A stretch of DNA of 64,000 nucleotides from Parapusillimonas sp013416435 (GCF_052180245.1 NZ_CP197474.1:4278001-4342000); one strand, 5' to 3'. Shown: positions 44,075 through 53,098, counted from the first letter of the stretch. Notes: generated by a model from the letters alone, not told the origin. Made by a program: numbers and translations.

Positions 44075-44845
44075 CTAAGGGGTCAGACCCCGTACGGGGT
44101 CCGACCCCATGGTGCTACCTTGGCCCCATAAAGCAAGCGACGCCGCATACCCTTCCGGCGCCTGCACACGGAACACCCGGCACTCTCCCAGACCGGCGGC
44201 TTTCATCCTGAACCCGTCGTCCGGCGCTCCCTCCATGGCGGTGCCAAGCTCGACTTCCGGCAAGCTCAGGCCCAAGCCGCGGCCCACCGCCTTGACGACG
44301 GCTTCCTTGGCCGTCCATGACTCGAAAAACGCCCGCATGCGGGCTTGCGGCGCAAGCGACAGCCATGCCTCGTGCTCGCAAGCTGAAAACACCAACGCCG
44401 CCAGCGCATCCATATCCGACGTAAGCCGGCATTGTTCGATATCCGCTCCGACGTCGACGCCGTCCGCCAAGGCCAGCATCGCGTAGCCACCGGAGTGCGC
44501 GATGTTGAAATGCAGGCGGCCGCCTTCCTTCAGGACGGGTTTGCCATAGGCGCCGTAGTCGAATGCCAGCGCTTCCGGAGCGCGGTCCAGGCATTGCCCC
44601 AGCAGCAGTCGCAGCGCCGCCCGCGTCTGCACGAAATGACGGTAGGCGTTCGCCGCCGCGAATCGCCCGGCCCGCTCGCGCTCATCGGCCGATAGCAGCT
44701 CGAAGCAAGCCTGTTCGATACGGGCGTCATCGACAAAGGCCAGGGTCCAGGCCCGGGCTTGCCCCTTGCCCGGCACCGTCGTTCCCTCGGCGAGCGAGAG
44801 GCGGCCGTCCAGGCGCCGCAGTGTAAGAAGATCCGGAATCATCAT
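44075..44845 (-). CDS. 4'-phosphopantetheinyl transferase, Sfp type
   Basis: The 256-residue protein has Sfp-family motifs: RRLDGRLSL at the start, ADERERAGRF, AALRLLLGQ, YGKPVLKEGGRLHFNIAHSG, VDVGADIEQ (metal-binding Asp pair) and FFESWTAKEAVVKAVGRGLGL (WxxKEA core). It would attach phosphopantetheine to the six carrier domains of the cluster. The frame is open to 45022, but the long lead is partly repeat-encoded, so the ATG at 44845 (or 44842) is chosen. The C-terminus GSDPVRGLTP is also encoded by a palindromic repeat, in the other open phase. It converges with the last NRPS gene, 11 bases apart. Confidence 0.93.
   Translation of the reverse strand: MMIPDLLTLRRLDGRLSLAEGTTVPGKGQARAWTLAFVDDARIEQACFELLSADERERAGRFAAANAYRHFVQTRAALRLLLGQCLDRAPEALAFDYGAYGKPVLKEGGRLHFNIAHSGGYAMLALADGVDVGADIEQCRLTSDMDALAALVFSACEHEAWLSLAPQARMRAFFESWTAKEAVVKAVGRGLGLSLPEVELGTAMEGAPDDGFRMKAAGLGECRVFRVQAPEGYAASLALWGQGSTMGSDPVRGLTP
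44079..44108. repeat. 30-base palindromic repeat encoding the PPTase C-terminus
   Basis: Near-consensus copy (one change, right arm GGGGTCCGACCCC), read on the minus strand as GSDPVRGLTP at the end of the phosphopantetheinyl transferase. It lies 24 bases from the copy that ends the NRPS. Confidence 0.93.
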
Positions 44846-44879
44846 GTTCTGGGTCGGTTGACGCTGAAAGCCGTGTGAT

Positions 44880-44909
44880 GGGGTCAGACCCCGTACGGGG
44901 CCTGACCCC
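44880..44909. repeat. 30-base palindromic repeat upstream of the PPTase
   Basis: Copy with one change (GGGGCCTGACCCC in the right arm) in the divergent space between the PPTase and the permease gene. It is the only copy in the window placed between two gene starts. Confidence 0.9.
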
Positions 44910-45086
44910 GAATCGCTTAGGATAGTGCCATTGGGCACTGTCCCTAGACTTTCCCTGGATATGCACCGCGCGTGTTTTCGGGTGTAATCCAAGCTGACCG
45001 CCTGCCTCGCAGCGTTTATCATTTAGTTACCAATTCATATAATAAACGACGTGTCATTCGCTGATCACGAACCACAAGGTCCCAAC

Positions 45087-46859
45087 ATGCCCTTGCTCTC
45101 TCGATTCACCCTGCCGCCCACTCCGCCATTCAAGCGGCCGCACGACCTCCTCTATGCATCCAACGAGCTCCCGCCCGCCGTGCCACTGGCCGGCCTGGCC
45201 TTGCAGCACGTCGCCACCGCGCTCGCGCTCATCGCCTATGTACTGGCGTCCGCAAAAATCGGCGGCCTGGACTCCGAAGCCACGCGCAGCATGGTCACTG
45301 CCACCATACTCGGCATGGCGATCTCGACCTTTCTGCAATCATGGGGCGGCCGTTTCGGCTCGGGCACGCTGCTGGTGAACATTCCGGATCCGCTGCTGGT
45401 TGTCATATCGGGCACCGTCGCGGCGGAATTCGGCCTCGGAGGGCTGGTGCTCGTCGGCATCGTGAATGGCGCAGTCGCGCTCGGGGCCGGTTATATCGTG
45501 CCACGCCTCAGGGCAGTGCTGCCGCCATCCGTGGCGGGCATCGTCGTTTGCGTGGCGGGTATCTCCCTGGTCGCGCCCGCCTTGACCCACATGAGCGACA
45601 TGAACAGCGCGGGCGCCATGAATGTCTACGATGTCATCATCGGTCTCGTTACGCTCGGCATCATCATGGGGCTGTCGATCTGGGGAAGCCAGCGCGTGAA
45701 ACTGTTCGCCCTGCTGGCCGGCCTGATCGCCGGCGTCATACTGGCCGCCCTGCTAGGGGAACTCGAAGGCGTGGAGCAGCTCGCCCACACACCGGTGTTC
45801 GGCCTGCCCCGCCTGCCCGCCCCGGCGTTCAATGTCGACCCGGGCGTATTGATCGCCGTCGCCTTGCTGGCGCTGATGACCCAGCTTGACACCTTTGGCT
45901 GCGTGGTGCTGCTGCACAAGATGAATGACGCCGACTGGCGCCGCGCCGACATGAACATGGTGGGCGGCGGCATACGCGCCAACGGACTGGGCAATCTGCT
46001 GGCGTCCTGGCTCGGCGCCTACCCCAGCGCGACGTCGTCCGCGAACATCGCCCTGACCCACATCAGCCGCTCGACTTCCCGCTGGATCGGGCTGGCAGCA
46101 GGGCTATTGCTCGCACTTACCGCGTTTCTTCCGCAAGTGTCGCTCGCGCTCACCCTGACGCCCACCGCGGTAATCGGAGCCGTCGAGGTCTACGCCGCCG
46201 CCTACCTCATCGTGTCCGGCATAGAGCTCATTGCCTCCCGCGCCATGGATTCGCGCGGCATATTCATGGTGGGCCTGTCTTTCATCGCAGGAACGGGCGT
46301 GATGTTTCTTCCGAGCCTTGCGAACCTGGCGCCCGAATCGTTCCGGTTCCTGGCGGAAAACGGCATCATCGTGGCCGGCCTGACCGCCATTCTGCTCAAT
46401 CTCCTGTTTCGCCTGGGCACGGCGCAACGGGCCCGGCTTGTCCTGGATGCGCAAAAGACCAGGGCTGAAGCGGCGCAGGACATCGTGACCTTCATCGAAG
46501 CCCAAGGCGCGGCATGGAACGCACGGCGCGATGCGGTGCGCCGTGCCGCCCTCGCCGCACTTGAAGCCGCCGAGGCCATACAGACCAGCCCGGAACGCCG
46601 GATCCATGAAGTCCACGGCAGTTTCGATGAATTCAACCTGGACATCGAACTCCTTTACAGCGGGCCTGCGCTCGTCCTGCAAGCCAAGCCTGCGGCCGGG
46701 GCGCCGTCCCTGCTCGACATCGACGACCAGGCTTTCGAAGCGGCGTTGGACCAGGCCCTGAGCAATGTTTCTCAAGTCCTGCTTCGGCACATGGCCGACA
46801 AGGTGGCAAGCGGAAAACGTGGCGAAAATTCTTACCTTCGATTACATTTTGATCATTGA
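45087..46859 (+). CDS. NCS2-type (xanthine/uracil) permease with C-terminal HATPase-like region
   Basis: The protein has 590 residues from the ATG at 45087 (AAGGT upstream); a GTG at 45051 would add 12. Residues about 30-445 carry 12 or more hydrophobic segments with the NCS2 pattern LPPAVPLAGLALQHVATAL, SGTLLVNIPDPLL, ALLALMTQLDTFGCVVLLHKM and NLLASWLGAYPSATSSANIAL, which hold the substrate-site region. The C-terminal 140 residues are cytosolic and unlike permeases: VTFIEAQGAAWNARRDAVRRAALAALEAAEAI and FDEFNLDIELLYSGPALVL recall a worn histidine-kinase/RsbW ATPase fold. A true RsbW-like gene follows 18 bases later. The substrate is unknown; a receptor role is possible. Confidence 0.75.
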   Translation: MPLLSRFTLPPTPPFKRPHDLLYASNELPPAVPLAGLALQHVATALALIAYVLASAKIGGLDSEATRSMVTATILGMAISTFLQSWGGRFGSGTLLVNIPDPLLVVISGTVAAEFGLGGLVLVGIVNGAVALGAGYIVPRLRAVLPPSVAGIVVCVAGISLVAPALTHMSDMNSAGAMNVYDVIIGLVTLGIIMGLSIWGSQRVKLFALLAGLIAGVILAALLGELEGVEQLAHTPVFGLPRLPAPAFNVDPGVLIAVALLALMTQLDTFGCVVLLHKMNDADWRRADMNMVGGGIRANGLGNLLASWLGAYPSATSSANIALTHISRSTSRWIGLAAGLLLALTAFLPQVSLALTLTPTAVIGAVEVYAAAYLIVSGIELIASRAMDSRGIFMVGLSFIAGTGVMFLPSLANLAPESFRFLAENGIIVAGLTAILLNLLFRLGTAQRARLVLDAQKTRAEAAQDIVTFIEAQGAAWNARRDAVRRAALAALEAAEAIQTSPERRIHEVHGSFDEFNLDIELLYSGPALVLQAKPAAGAPSLLDIDDQAFEAALDQALSNVSQVLLRHMADKVASGKRGENSYLRLHFDH

Positions 46860-46877
46860 TTCCCTGAAGGCTTTGCC

Positions 46878-47309
46878 ATGCAAACGATAGGCTCCCTATC
46901 ACTCGTCCCCGGGCCAGACACCGTCACGCAGGCGCTGGGCTGGCTCGAAACGCTCGCCGAACGACTGCAATGGCCGCCTCGCCTGGGTTTCCAGCTCGGC
47001 CTGTGCCTGGACGAGGCGCTCACCAATGTGGTGCTCTATGGCTTTCAGGGCCGTGCAAAAAGCGCCAACGACGCCGAGGTACGGATCGTGCTGGCGCAGC
47101 GGGGCGCCGATCTGCTGGTGGATATCATCGACAATGGAACCGCCTTCGACCCGACGCGGCAAGAGGCGCCGCCCTTGGCCGCTTCCCTGGAGGACGCCGA
47201 CATCGGCGGCCACGGACTGCGGCTGATGCGCCACTATCTGCAAGACATCCAGTACCACCGGGAAAATGGACGCAATCATCTGCGCATGGTCGCAAAGCTG
47301 GACTCGTGA
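46878..47309 (+). CDS. RsbW/BtrW-like serine kinase (anti-sigma factor type HATPase)
   Basis: The 143-residue single-domain GHKL ATPase has the N box LGLCLDEALTNVVLYGF (about 37-53), G1 box DIIDNGTAFDP and G2 box GGHGLRLM. This is the RsbW/SpoIIAB layout, with no membrane or sensor part. Such kinases bind a sigma factor or other target and phosphorylate a STAS antagonist. No sigma factor gene was seen in the window. Its possible partners are the STAS protein at 15589 and the phosphatase at 51047. It lies 18 bases after the permease gene and just before the alanine racemase gene, probably in the same transcript. Confidence 0.88.
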   Translation: MQTIGSLSLVPGPDTVTQALGWLETLAERLQWPPRLGFQLGLCLDEALTNVVLYGFQGRAKSANDAEVRIVLAQRGADLLVDIIDNGTAFDPTRQEAPPLAASLEDADIGGHGLRLMRHYLQDIQYHRENGRNHLRMVAKLDS

Positions 47310-47323
47310 GCGGACCTGGCAGC

Positions 47324-48454
47324 ATGACCGAATATCGTTACGGCGCCGCGTTGATCGACCCACAAGCCATCGTGCACAATCTGAGGCAACTACGCCGCTT
47401 GCTTGACCCACCCGGCCCGCAGGCCGCCCCCCGCATCTGGGCCGTGGCCAAGGCCGATGCGTATGGTCATACTCTGGAGCACGCGCTGGCGGGCCTGAGC
47501 GAGGCCGACGGGCTGGGCGTGCTGACGCTCGATGATGCGCTGCGCAGCCGGCGCCTGGGTTGGAATGGGCCGATACTGGCAATGGGCGCGGGCAGCGACC
47601 TTTCAGCGCTGGAAGATCCCGCCCTGCATTCCCTGCACCTGATCGTCGACCAGCCGGACCAGCTTGCCGATCTCTCTCGCCTGCAGCCACTCCATGCGCC
47701 ATATGTCTGGCTACGCCATTGCGGCGAGCTGAATCATGCCGGCTTGCAGGCCGATGACTACCGGAAGACGTACCATGTGCTCCATGCCGAGCTTCAGGCA
47801 GGCCGGCTTGCGGGCCTGGGCCACCTGCAGCATTACGCCAGCGCCGAAAACCCCGAGCAACTGCGGAAAGAGCGCCTGGCGTTTCACGAACTGATTTCCG
47901 CCATGCCTGGCCCGTTATGCACGGAGAACTCCGCCGCGGTATTGTCGGACCACATGTCGGCGCGCGCAACCGACTGGGTGCGCTGTGGTATTGCCCTTTA
48001 TGGCATCAGCCCTTTGCATGGACGCACCGGCCGGTCGCTCGGACTGCGTCCCGCCATGACCTTTCAAGCCCCCATCTATGCGACACAAAAGCTTTGCGGC
48101 GGGCAGGGCGTGGGCTACAACGGCATCTTCCGGGCGGAACGGGACATGCGCATCGGTCTGGTCCGCTGCGGCTATGCAGATGGATATCCGCGCGGCGTAC
48201 AGGGCCCGTGCGTGGTCGGCATCCATGGCCGCATGGCCGCCATCGTCGGCAGGGTGTCGATGGACACCCTTACGGTGGACCTGAGCGGGCATCCCGAAGC
48301 AGTGCCGGGCGATGTCGTGTCGCTTTGGGGGCCCGGGGGGCCCGACATAGAATCCGTTGCCGGATGGGCCGGCACCATCTCCGCACATCTGTGCGTCGGC
48401 CTGACGGCGCGCGTGCCCCGGATACTGAGGGGGCAGACCCCATGCGGGGTCTGA
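47324..48454 (+). CDS. alr: Alanine racemase
   Basis: The 376-residue PLP enzyme has the lysine motif VAKADAYGH (K43), the LRHCGELNHAGL region, CTENSAAVL, VRCGIALYGISPL, the second catalytic tyrosine in GVGYNGIF, GYADGYPRG and GRVSMDTLTVDLS. It makes D-Ala for peptidoglycan; a link to the NRPS product is possible but not needed. A GTG at 47306 overlapping the RsbW stop (GTGA) could also start translation. The last residues, RGQTPCGV, come from a palindromic repeat that also supplies the stop codon. It sits in an unusual place, within a signalling gene set. Confidence 0.93.
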   Translation: MTEYRYGAALIDPQAIVHNLRQLRRLLDPPGPQAAPRIWAVAKADAYGHTLEHALAGLSEADGLGVLTLDDALRSRRLGWNGPILAMGAGSDLSALEDPALHSLHLIVDQPDQLADLSRLQPLHAPYVWLRHCGELNHAGLQADDYRKTYHVLHAELQAGRLAGLGHLQHYASAENPEQLRKERLAFHELISAMPGPLCTENSAAVLSDHMSARATDWVRCGIALYGISPLHGRTGRSLGLRPAMTFQAPIYATQKLCGGQGVGYNGIFRAERDMRIGLVRCGYADGYPRGVQGPCVVGIHGRMAAIVGRVSMDTLTVDLSGHPEAVPGDVVSLWGPGGPDIESVAGWAGTISAHLCVGLTARVPRILRGQTPCGV

Positions 48455-48458
48455 CCCC
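48429..48458. repeat. Palindromic repeat ending the alanine racemase gene
   Basis: Variant copy (GGGGCAGACCCC, ATGC, GGGGTCTGACCCC). The racemase frame enters in the third phase, which reads GQTPCGV and then the repeat's own TGA at 48452-48454. Confidence 0.88.
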
Positions 48459-48478
48459 GGCAAGAGAGAATCAGGATC

Positions 48479-48506
48479 GGGGTCAGACCCTATCGGGTCT
48501 GACCCC
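48479..48506. repeat. 28-base palindromic repeat ending the MFS gene
   Basis: A copy two bases shorter (GGGGTCAGACCC, TATC, GGGTCTGACCCC). On the minus strand it encodes GVRPDRV and then TGA. The two-base loss shifts the phase so that the stop is read, unlike in the 27- and 30-base copies. Confidence 0.88.
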
Positions 48507-50936
48507 TGGCGCGACCAGGAAAAATGCCAACGTGGCCAACAGATAGAACGCCCCGGTTACCGCCAGCCCGCCTGAGATGCCCATGGAGGCAAACAGGCCT
48601 CCCACGGCGAGCGGCCCCAGCATCTGGCCGAACTTGTCGGCGGCGCGCATCACGCTGGTGGCGCCGCCCGGGCCATATTGCTGAACATCATTCAGCGACA
48701 GCATGTAGGCGGTCTGGGCTCCACCCGCCAGGCAGCTGGCCAGGGCAAGCAGCACCACCGCCACGGCCGCCGCGTAGACGCCGGTGGCGAAGTACAGCGA
48801 CAACAACCCCACGCTGCCCACCAGCCCTCCCAGCGCGATCCAATGCTTCTTGTTGGCGCTGCGATCCGCGAGCCGCCCCATCCACGGGCCGATATAGATC
48901 ACGCAGAACCCATAAAGCATCAAGACGCGGCCGACACTGGCGGCGGTGCCGCCCTGGGCTTCCATGTACAGCGGCAGCGCGTAGGTCAGCAGACCCACCT
49001 GCGCAATCGAGAACGGAACGATGCTGCCTATGAGCAGCATCCCGAAATCGCGGGTCGCCAGAAGGCGAGCCACGGACGACCATGAACGGATGATGGGGCC
49101 GGCCGCGACGCTAGCGGCCTTCTGCCCGGCGATATGCCGGTACGGCCACATCAGGGTGAAAACACCCAGCGCCGGCAGGGCAAGCAGGAAGGCCCCTACG
49201 GAGAATACCGCGCTGGGCCCGACCTGCTGAGCCAGCATCGCGCCCACCGCCGCGCCGGACAAATGGCCTGCGAACAATCCCGCGATGACCGTCGCCATGT
49301 TCCTGCCTCGGTAAGCGGCCGGGCTGCGTATGACGATGAAGCCCTGCAGCCCCATCCATGTGAGCCCATAGCCCAGGCCCACCAGCGCACGCGCCAGCGT
49401 GAGTTCCGCCAGCGAACCGGCAAGCGCGCAAGCCAGGTTCCCCGCCACCGATACCGCCAGTCCGGACAGCACCGGCCATTGCCAGCCGCGCCGGTCGGCG
49501 AGCCGGCCTGCCAGCAACGCCGTCAATAGTCCGCAGCCCATTTCAACCGCGATGGGCAGCGCCATGAGCAGCGCGGCTTCCTGTCCCGGGTCCGCCGATG
49601 ACAGCAGGGAGCGCGCATAAATGGGCAGGAAACTGAGCGGCAGCGCCATGGCGAACAGGAAGCCGAACATGACCGGGCGCACCAGGGCGCCCACTTTGCT
49701 CTGGTCATCCAGCCCAAGCGGATCACCGGACGTTCTACGCGCCGGCACCGCGAAGGCGCGATCCATCATCAATGCAAGCAAGAGCAGCAGCTCGATCGCC
49801 GCCACCATGGCAACCGCGACGACTGTCGCCGCATCGAGAATGCGCGCCCTGACGCCATCTGAAATCCGGTCTTCGTCCAGGAAGACCTCGAGCGTGGCCG
49901 ACGCCGGCCCCTGCCCATCGGCGCTCAGCGGAAATACCAGGCGCTGCCCTTCCGGCAAGGGCTCTTCGACGGGCAGGCGCCCATGGGCATCGGCCCGGTT
50001 CAATACCGTCCCTTCCCGGGATAGCAAGCGCAGTTCGGAAATCACCGGGAACGATGCCGCAAGCCGCGCCATGGGCTGCTCCACGCCGCGCAGGGAGCCG
50101 GGGGCAACGCCATAGCCCAGGACCCGATTCAAGTCCTGCTGCAGCCCGCGGCCGACGATCCGGGTGTTGTCCTGTGTAACGTCCATCCAGACACTGCGGA
50201 AGGTATTGACGGTGTAGGCCGCGTACACGCCCTGCGCAAGCAGCAGGATCAACAGCGGAAACACCATTCTTGCGCGGCTGGCGGACGCCAGCTCATGCAG
50301 GGGCATCGCATACCGGAATATCAGGGCGAGCAACAGCGCAGCGGCCAATGTGATGCCCACCAGCACCCGGGCATTCTCCAGCATCAGGCCTGCCTGGCGC
50401 ATGTCCCGGGGCGCAACCTGCAGCACCACGGCACCGCCCACGCTCGCATCCGCCAGCCTGAGGGGCACCGCGACCACGACGTCTCCGGCGACTGTCTTGT
50501 GAACCGCGCCCGATGCCGTCCGGGACATCCCGGCAGACTGCGCCGCCGGCACGGACCATGCACCCAGCATGTCCTGAAACCCGGCGGGGTCGCCAACCGA
50601 ATCCAGCAAGGTGCCATCGGCCAGCACCACGGCCGCTGCGCGGAAATCGGGAACCTCTTGCCGGAGTTCGTCCAGCAAGGCGCTCAGCCCGAAGAATTGC
50701 GCCAACGGCTTGCCCAGGCTCATGCCCATCTGAATCTGCGCAGAAGTCCGGCGCGCGAGCAGCTCGACGCGCTCCGCCGTATTGTCCGCGGCAAGATGCT
50801 TCAGCGCGGACAGGCTGAGCGCGCCGATCAAGCCCTGCGCCAGCAGCAGCACCACCATGCATGCGAGAAGGATATCGCGCAGCGGCCGGCGTTTGCGGGC
50901 TGCGGTTGCGGATCCGGAAAGAGCGGTCATCGTCAT
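48483..50936 (-). CDS. MFS transporter fused to two extracytoplasmic sensor-like regions
   Basis: The 817-residue protein (ATG at 50936, or 50930) has two parts. The first 400 residues are like a sensor: a membrane helix (about 20-42), a periplasmic region with QEVPDFRAAAVVLADGTLLDSVGD as in Cache folds, a helix pair (about 185-250), a second periplasmic region (VISELRLLSREGTVLNRAD) and another helix (about 375-400). The last 410 residues form a 12-helix MFS permease with GRLADRRGWQWPVLSG and ARALVGLGYGLTWMGLQGF. The C-terminus GVRPDRV and stop lie in a palindromic repeat. It may act as a ligand receptor for the divergent phosphatase gene. The substrate is unknown. Confidence 0.8.
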   Translation of the reverse strand: MTMTALSGSATAARKRRPLRDILLACMVVLLLAQGLIGALSLSALKHLAADNTAERVELLARRTSAQIQMGMSLGKPLAQFFGLSALLDELRQEVPDFRAAAVVLADGTLLDSVGDPAGFQDMLGAWSVPAAQSAGMSRTASGAVHKTVAGDVVVAVPLRLADASVGGAVVLQVAPRDMRQAGLMLENARVLVGITLAAALLLALIFRYAMPLHELASASRARMVFPLLILLLAQGVYAAYTVNTFRSVWMDVTQDNTRIVGRGLQQDLNRVLGYGVAPGSLRGVEQPMARLAASFPVISELRLLSREGTVLNRADAHGRLPVEEPLPEGQRLVFPLSADGQGPASATLEVFLDEDRISDGVRARILDAATVVAVAMVAAIELLLLLALMMDRAFAVPARRTSGDPLGLDDQSKVGALVRPVMFGFLFAMALPLSFLPIYARSLLSSADPGQEAALLMALPIAVEMGCGLLTALLAGRLADRRGWQWPVLSGLAVSVAGNLACALAGSLAELTLARALVGLGYGLTWMGLQGFIVIRSPAAYRGRNMATVIAGLFAGHLSGAAVGAMLAQQVGPSAVFSVGAFLLALPALGVFTLMWPYRHIAGQKAASVAAGPIIRSWSSVARLLATRDFGMLLIGSIVPFSIAQVGLLTYALPLYMEAQGGTAASVGRVLMLYGFCVIYIGPWMGRLADRSANKKHWIALGGLVGSVGLLSLYFATGVYAAAVAVVLLALASCLAGGAQTAYMLSLNDVQQYGPGGATSVMRAADKFGQMLGPLAVGGLFASMGISGGLAVTGAFYLLATLAFFLVAPGVRPDRV

Positions 50937-51046
50937 GTGCCTGGAATCAGTGCGGAGAAAGGCGCACGGCGCGCGCAAAGCCGTCGCCGAACGTTGCCGC
51001 GTGCCGGAAAGGCCAGCGCAGATATGCAATAGTAATTTACAATCCC

Positions 51047-53098
51047 ATGCAAATGAATACCGAGCCGGTGCCCTTTATGCGACTTGCCTCGCTGCGCAGC
51101 AAAATATTTCTGCTTGTCGGCCTCACCTTGTTGATGGTCGCCGTCGCGGTGCTCCTGGTCACCCAGCGCAATGTCACGCGCACCGTGGTCGCCAGCGAAG
51201 AACAAGCCGTGCGCAACGTACTCAATCTGCTGGTGCGCGATAGCGAGGCGCGATGGGGCGCGCTGCTCAATGACAAGATCATCACCGTGCGCAACGGCAG
51301 AAGCCACCTGGTTCAATTGGGCACCACTGTGCGTTCCGTGCTCGACATGTTTGCCGAACAGGTCGAGCGCAGGCAGATCACCACGACCGAAGCCGAGGAC
51401 CTGGCCAAGCAATGGATCAACGGCCTGGCCCTCGACAAAGACCGCTACGCCTTCATTTTCAATCACGACCTCATTACCATCGCAAGCGGCAAGCGCGAGC
51501 TCCTGGGCATGAACCTGTCCGCCCTCAAAGACTTCAAGGGCCACGACCTCGCCGCCTCGGCCTACCAGGAAGCACGCACGACCGGGCAAAGCTTCGCCAT
51601 CTACCGCTGGCCCTCCAGCGCCAACGACGGCAAAGGAGAACTGCGCTACGCCTATTTTTCCTATTTCGAACCGTGGGACTGGATCTTCGCCATCACCGAC
51701 AACGCGCGCGAGGTCTCCGAACAGTTCGACCTTCGCCGCGCCGAAATGGAGAATGCGGTCAGCGAAGCACTGGAAACATTGCGCCTGGCCGACTCGGGCT
51801 TCGCCTTCATCGTTCAGGACAACGGCGAACTCGTCTCCCCCTTGCCGGCGGAGCATGCCGGCCTGCTCGACGAACGCGAACCGGAAAGCGGGTCGACGCT
51901 GCGCGACATGCTGCTCAAGGTTCCCGCCAGCGGAGACATCGCCACCTTCACCTTCGACAGCCCGTCGGAAAAAGGCGACTGGGAAGTCAGCGCCGCCCGT
52001 TTCAAGCCTTTGGGCTGGACCATCGTGGCGGCGGTTCCCACCGACGACCTGACGCGCCCCGCCACCGTCCTGCGATTCCGGCTGGGCACGATCTTCCTGG
52101 GCGTGCTGGCCATTTCACTGCTCGTGGCATGGGCCATGTCGGCGCGCATCACGCGGCCGCTGCAACAGCTCAGCGATTTCGCCCGCAAGCTGCCCGAACA
52201 GGACTTGAGCGCGGCCGCCGACATCCCCGATCACATCGCCCAGCTTCCACGTAGGCAACCGGATGAGGTCGGAAGACTGGCCTCCACCTTCATCTTCATG
52301 GATGAACAACTGCGCGAAAAAATCGCCAGCCTCGTGCAGGAGACTTCGAGCCGCGAACGCCTGCAAAGCGAATTGAGCATCGCCCACGACATCCAGATGG
52401 GGCTGCTTCCCGTTCCGCTCGACCGAGCCATCCTGGACAAGGTCGACCTCTATGCCACCATGCTGCCGGCCAAGGAAGTGGGCGGCGATCTTTACGACTA
52501 CTTCCTGCTCAACAACGGCAAGCTCTGCCTCGTCATTGGCGACGTCTCCGACAAGGGCGTGCCGGCCGCCCTGTTCATGGCCGTCACGCGCACGCTCGTC
52601 CGGGCTTGTGCCGAAGACGAAACCGACCCCGCGCAGCTGATGGAACGCGTGAACAATCGCCTGTCCGAAAACAACCCGAACCTCATGTTCGTCACTCTGA
52701 TTCTCGCGGTGATAGACCTCGAATCGGGCGAACTGGCCTGGGCCAATGCGGGCCATCCACCCTTGTGCGTTCTGCAAGGCAACGGTGAGCTACGCATGCT
52801 GGAAGGGCGCAGCGGCCCTGCCTGCGGCGTCCAGGACGGCCTGCCCTACCGGCGCTTCACCGCCGTGCTGGAACCTGGTGAAACGGTGGTAGGCTATACC
52901 GACGGCGTCACCGAAGCGCTCAATCCGGCCGGTGAACTGTACGGCGAACACCGGCTGTTCGAGTTTCTTGCACACCGGGCGCCGGCCAACGCCCAGGCCA
53001 CCACCGACGCGCTGATCCGGCACGTGCGCGAGTTCGCGCACGACACCGATCAATCGGACGACATCACGGTCATCGCAGCCAAAAGAGCCCTTTCATGA
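51047..53098 (+). CDS. Membrane-bound SpoIIE-type PP2C phosphatase with Cache and HAMP domains
   Basis: 683 residues from the ATG at 51047 (51053 and 51077 also possible). A membrane helix (about 18-38), a double-Cache-like periplasmic region (about 40-335; YAFIFNHDLITIASGKRELLG, YFSYFEPWDWIFAI, FIVQDNGELVSP), a second helix (about 345-365) and a HAMP linker (ARITRPLQQLSDFARKL) lead to a SpoIIE phosphatase (about 450-680). Its metal motifs are EVGGDLYDYFLL, GDVSDKGVPAALFM, LAWANAGHPPL, VVGYTDGVTEA and DQSDDITVI. It resembles Bordetella BtrU and should dephosphorylate a STAS protein when a periplasmic signal binds. It overlaps the next gene by ATGA and is divergent from the MFS gene. Confidence 0.9.
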   Translation: MQMNTEPVPFMRLASLRSKIFLLVGLTLLMVAVAVLLVTQRNVTRTVVASEEQAVRNVLNLLVRDSEARWGALLNDKIITVRNGRSHLVQLGTTVRSVLDMFAEQVERRQITTTEAEDLAKQWINGLALDKDRYAFIFNHDLITIASGKRELLGMNLSALKDFKGHDLAASAYQEARTTGQSFAIYRWPSSANDGKGELRYAYFSYFEPWDWIFAITDNAREVSEQFDLRRAEMENAVSEALETLRLADSGFAFIVQDNGELVSPLPAEHAGLLDEREPESGSTLRDMLLKVPASGDIATFTFDSPSEKGDWEVSAARFKPLGWTIVAAVPTDDLTRPATVLRFRLGTIFLGVLAISLLVAWAMSARITRPLQQLSDFARKLPEQDLSAAADIPDHIAQLPRRQPDEVGRLASTFIFMDEQLREKIASLVQETSSRERLQSELSIAHDIQMGLLPVPLDRAILDKVDLYATMLPAKEVGGDLYDYFLLNNGKLCLVIGDVSDKGVPAALFMAVTRTLVRACAEDETDPAQLMERVNNRLSENNPNLMFVTLILAVIDLESGELAWANAGHPPLCVLQGNGELRMLEGRSGPACGVQDGLPYRRFTAVLEPGETVVGYTDGVTEALNPAGELYGEHRLFEFLAHRAPANAQATTDALIRHVREFAHDTDQSDDITVIAAKRALS

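Noticed and set aside
44846..45022. Extended N-terminus of the PPTase
   Set aside because: The extra 59 residues include repeat-coded sequence (GSGPVRGLTP) and have no family similarity; the ATG pair at 44845/44842 fits the family.
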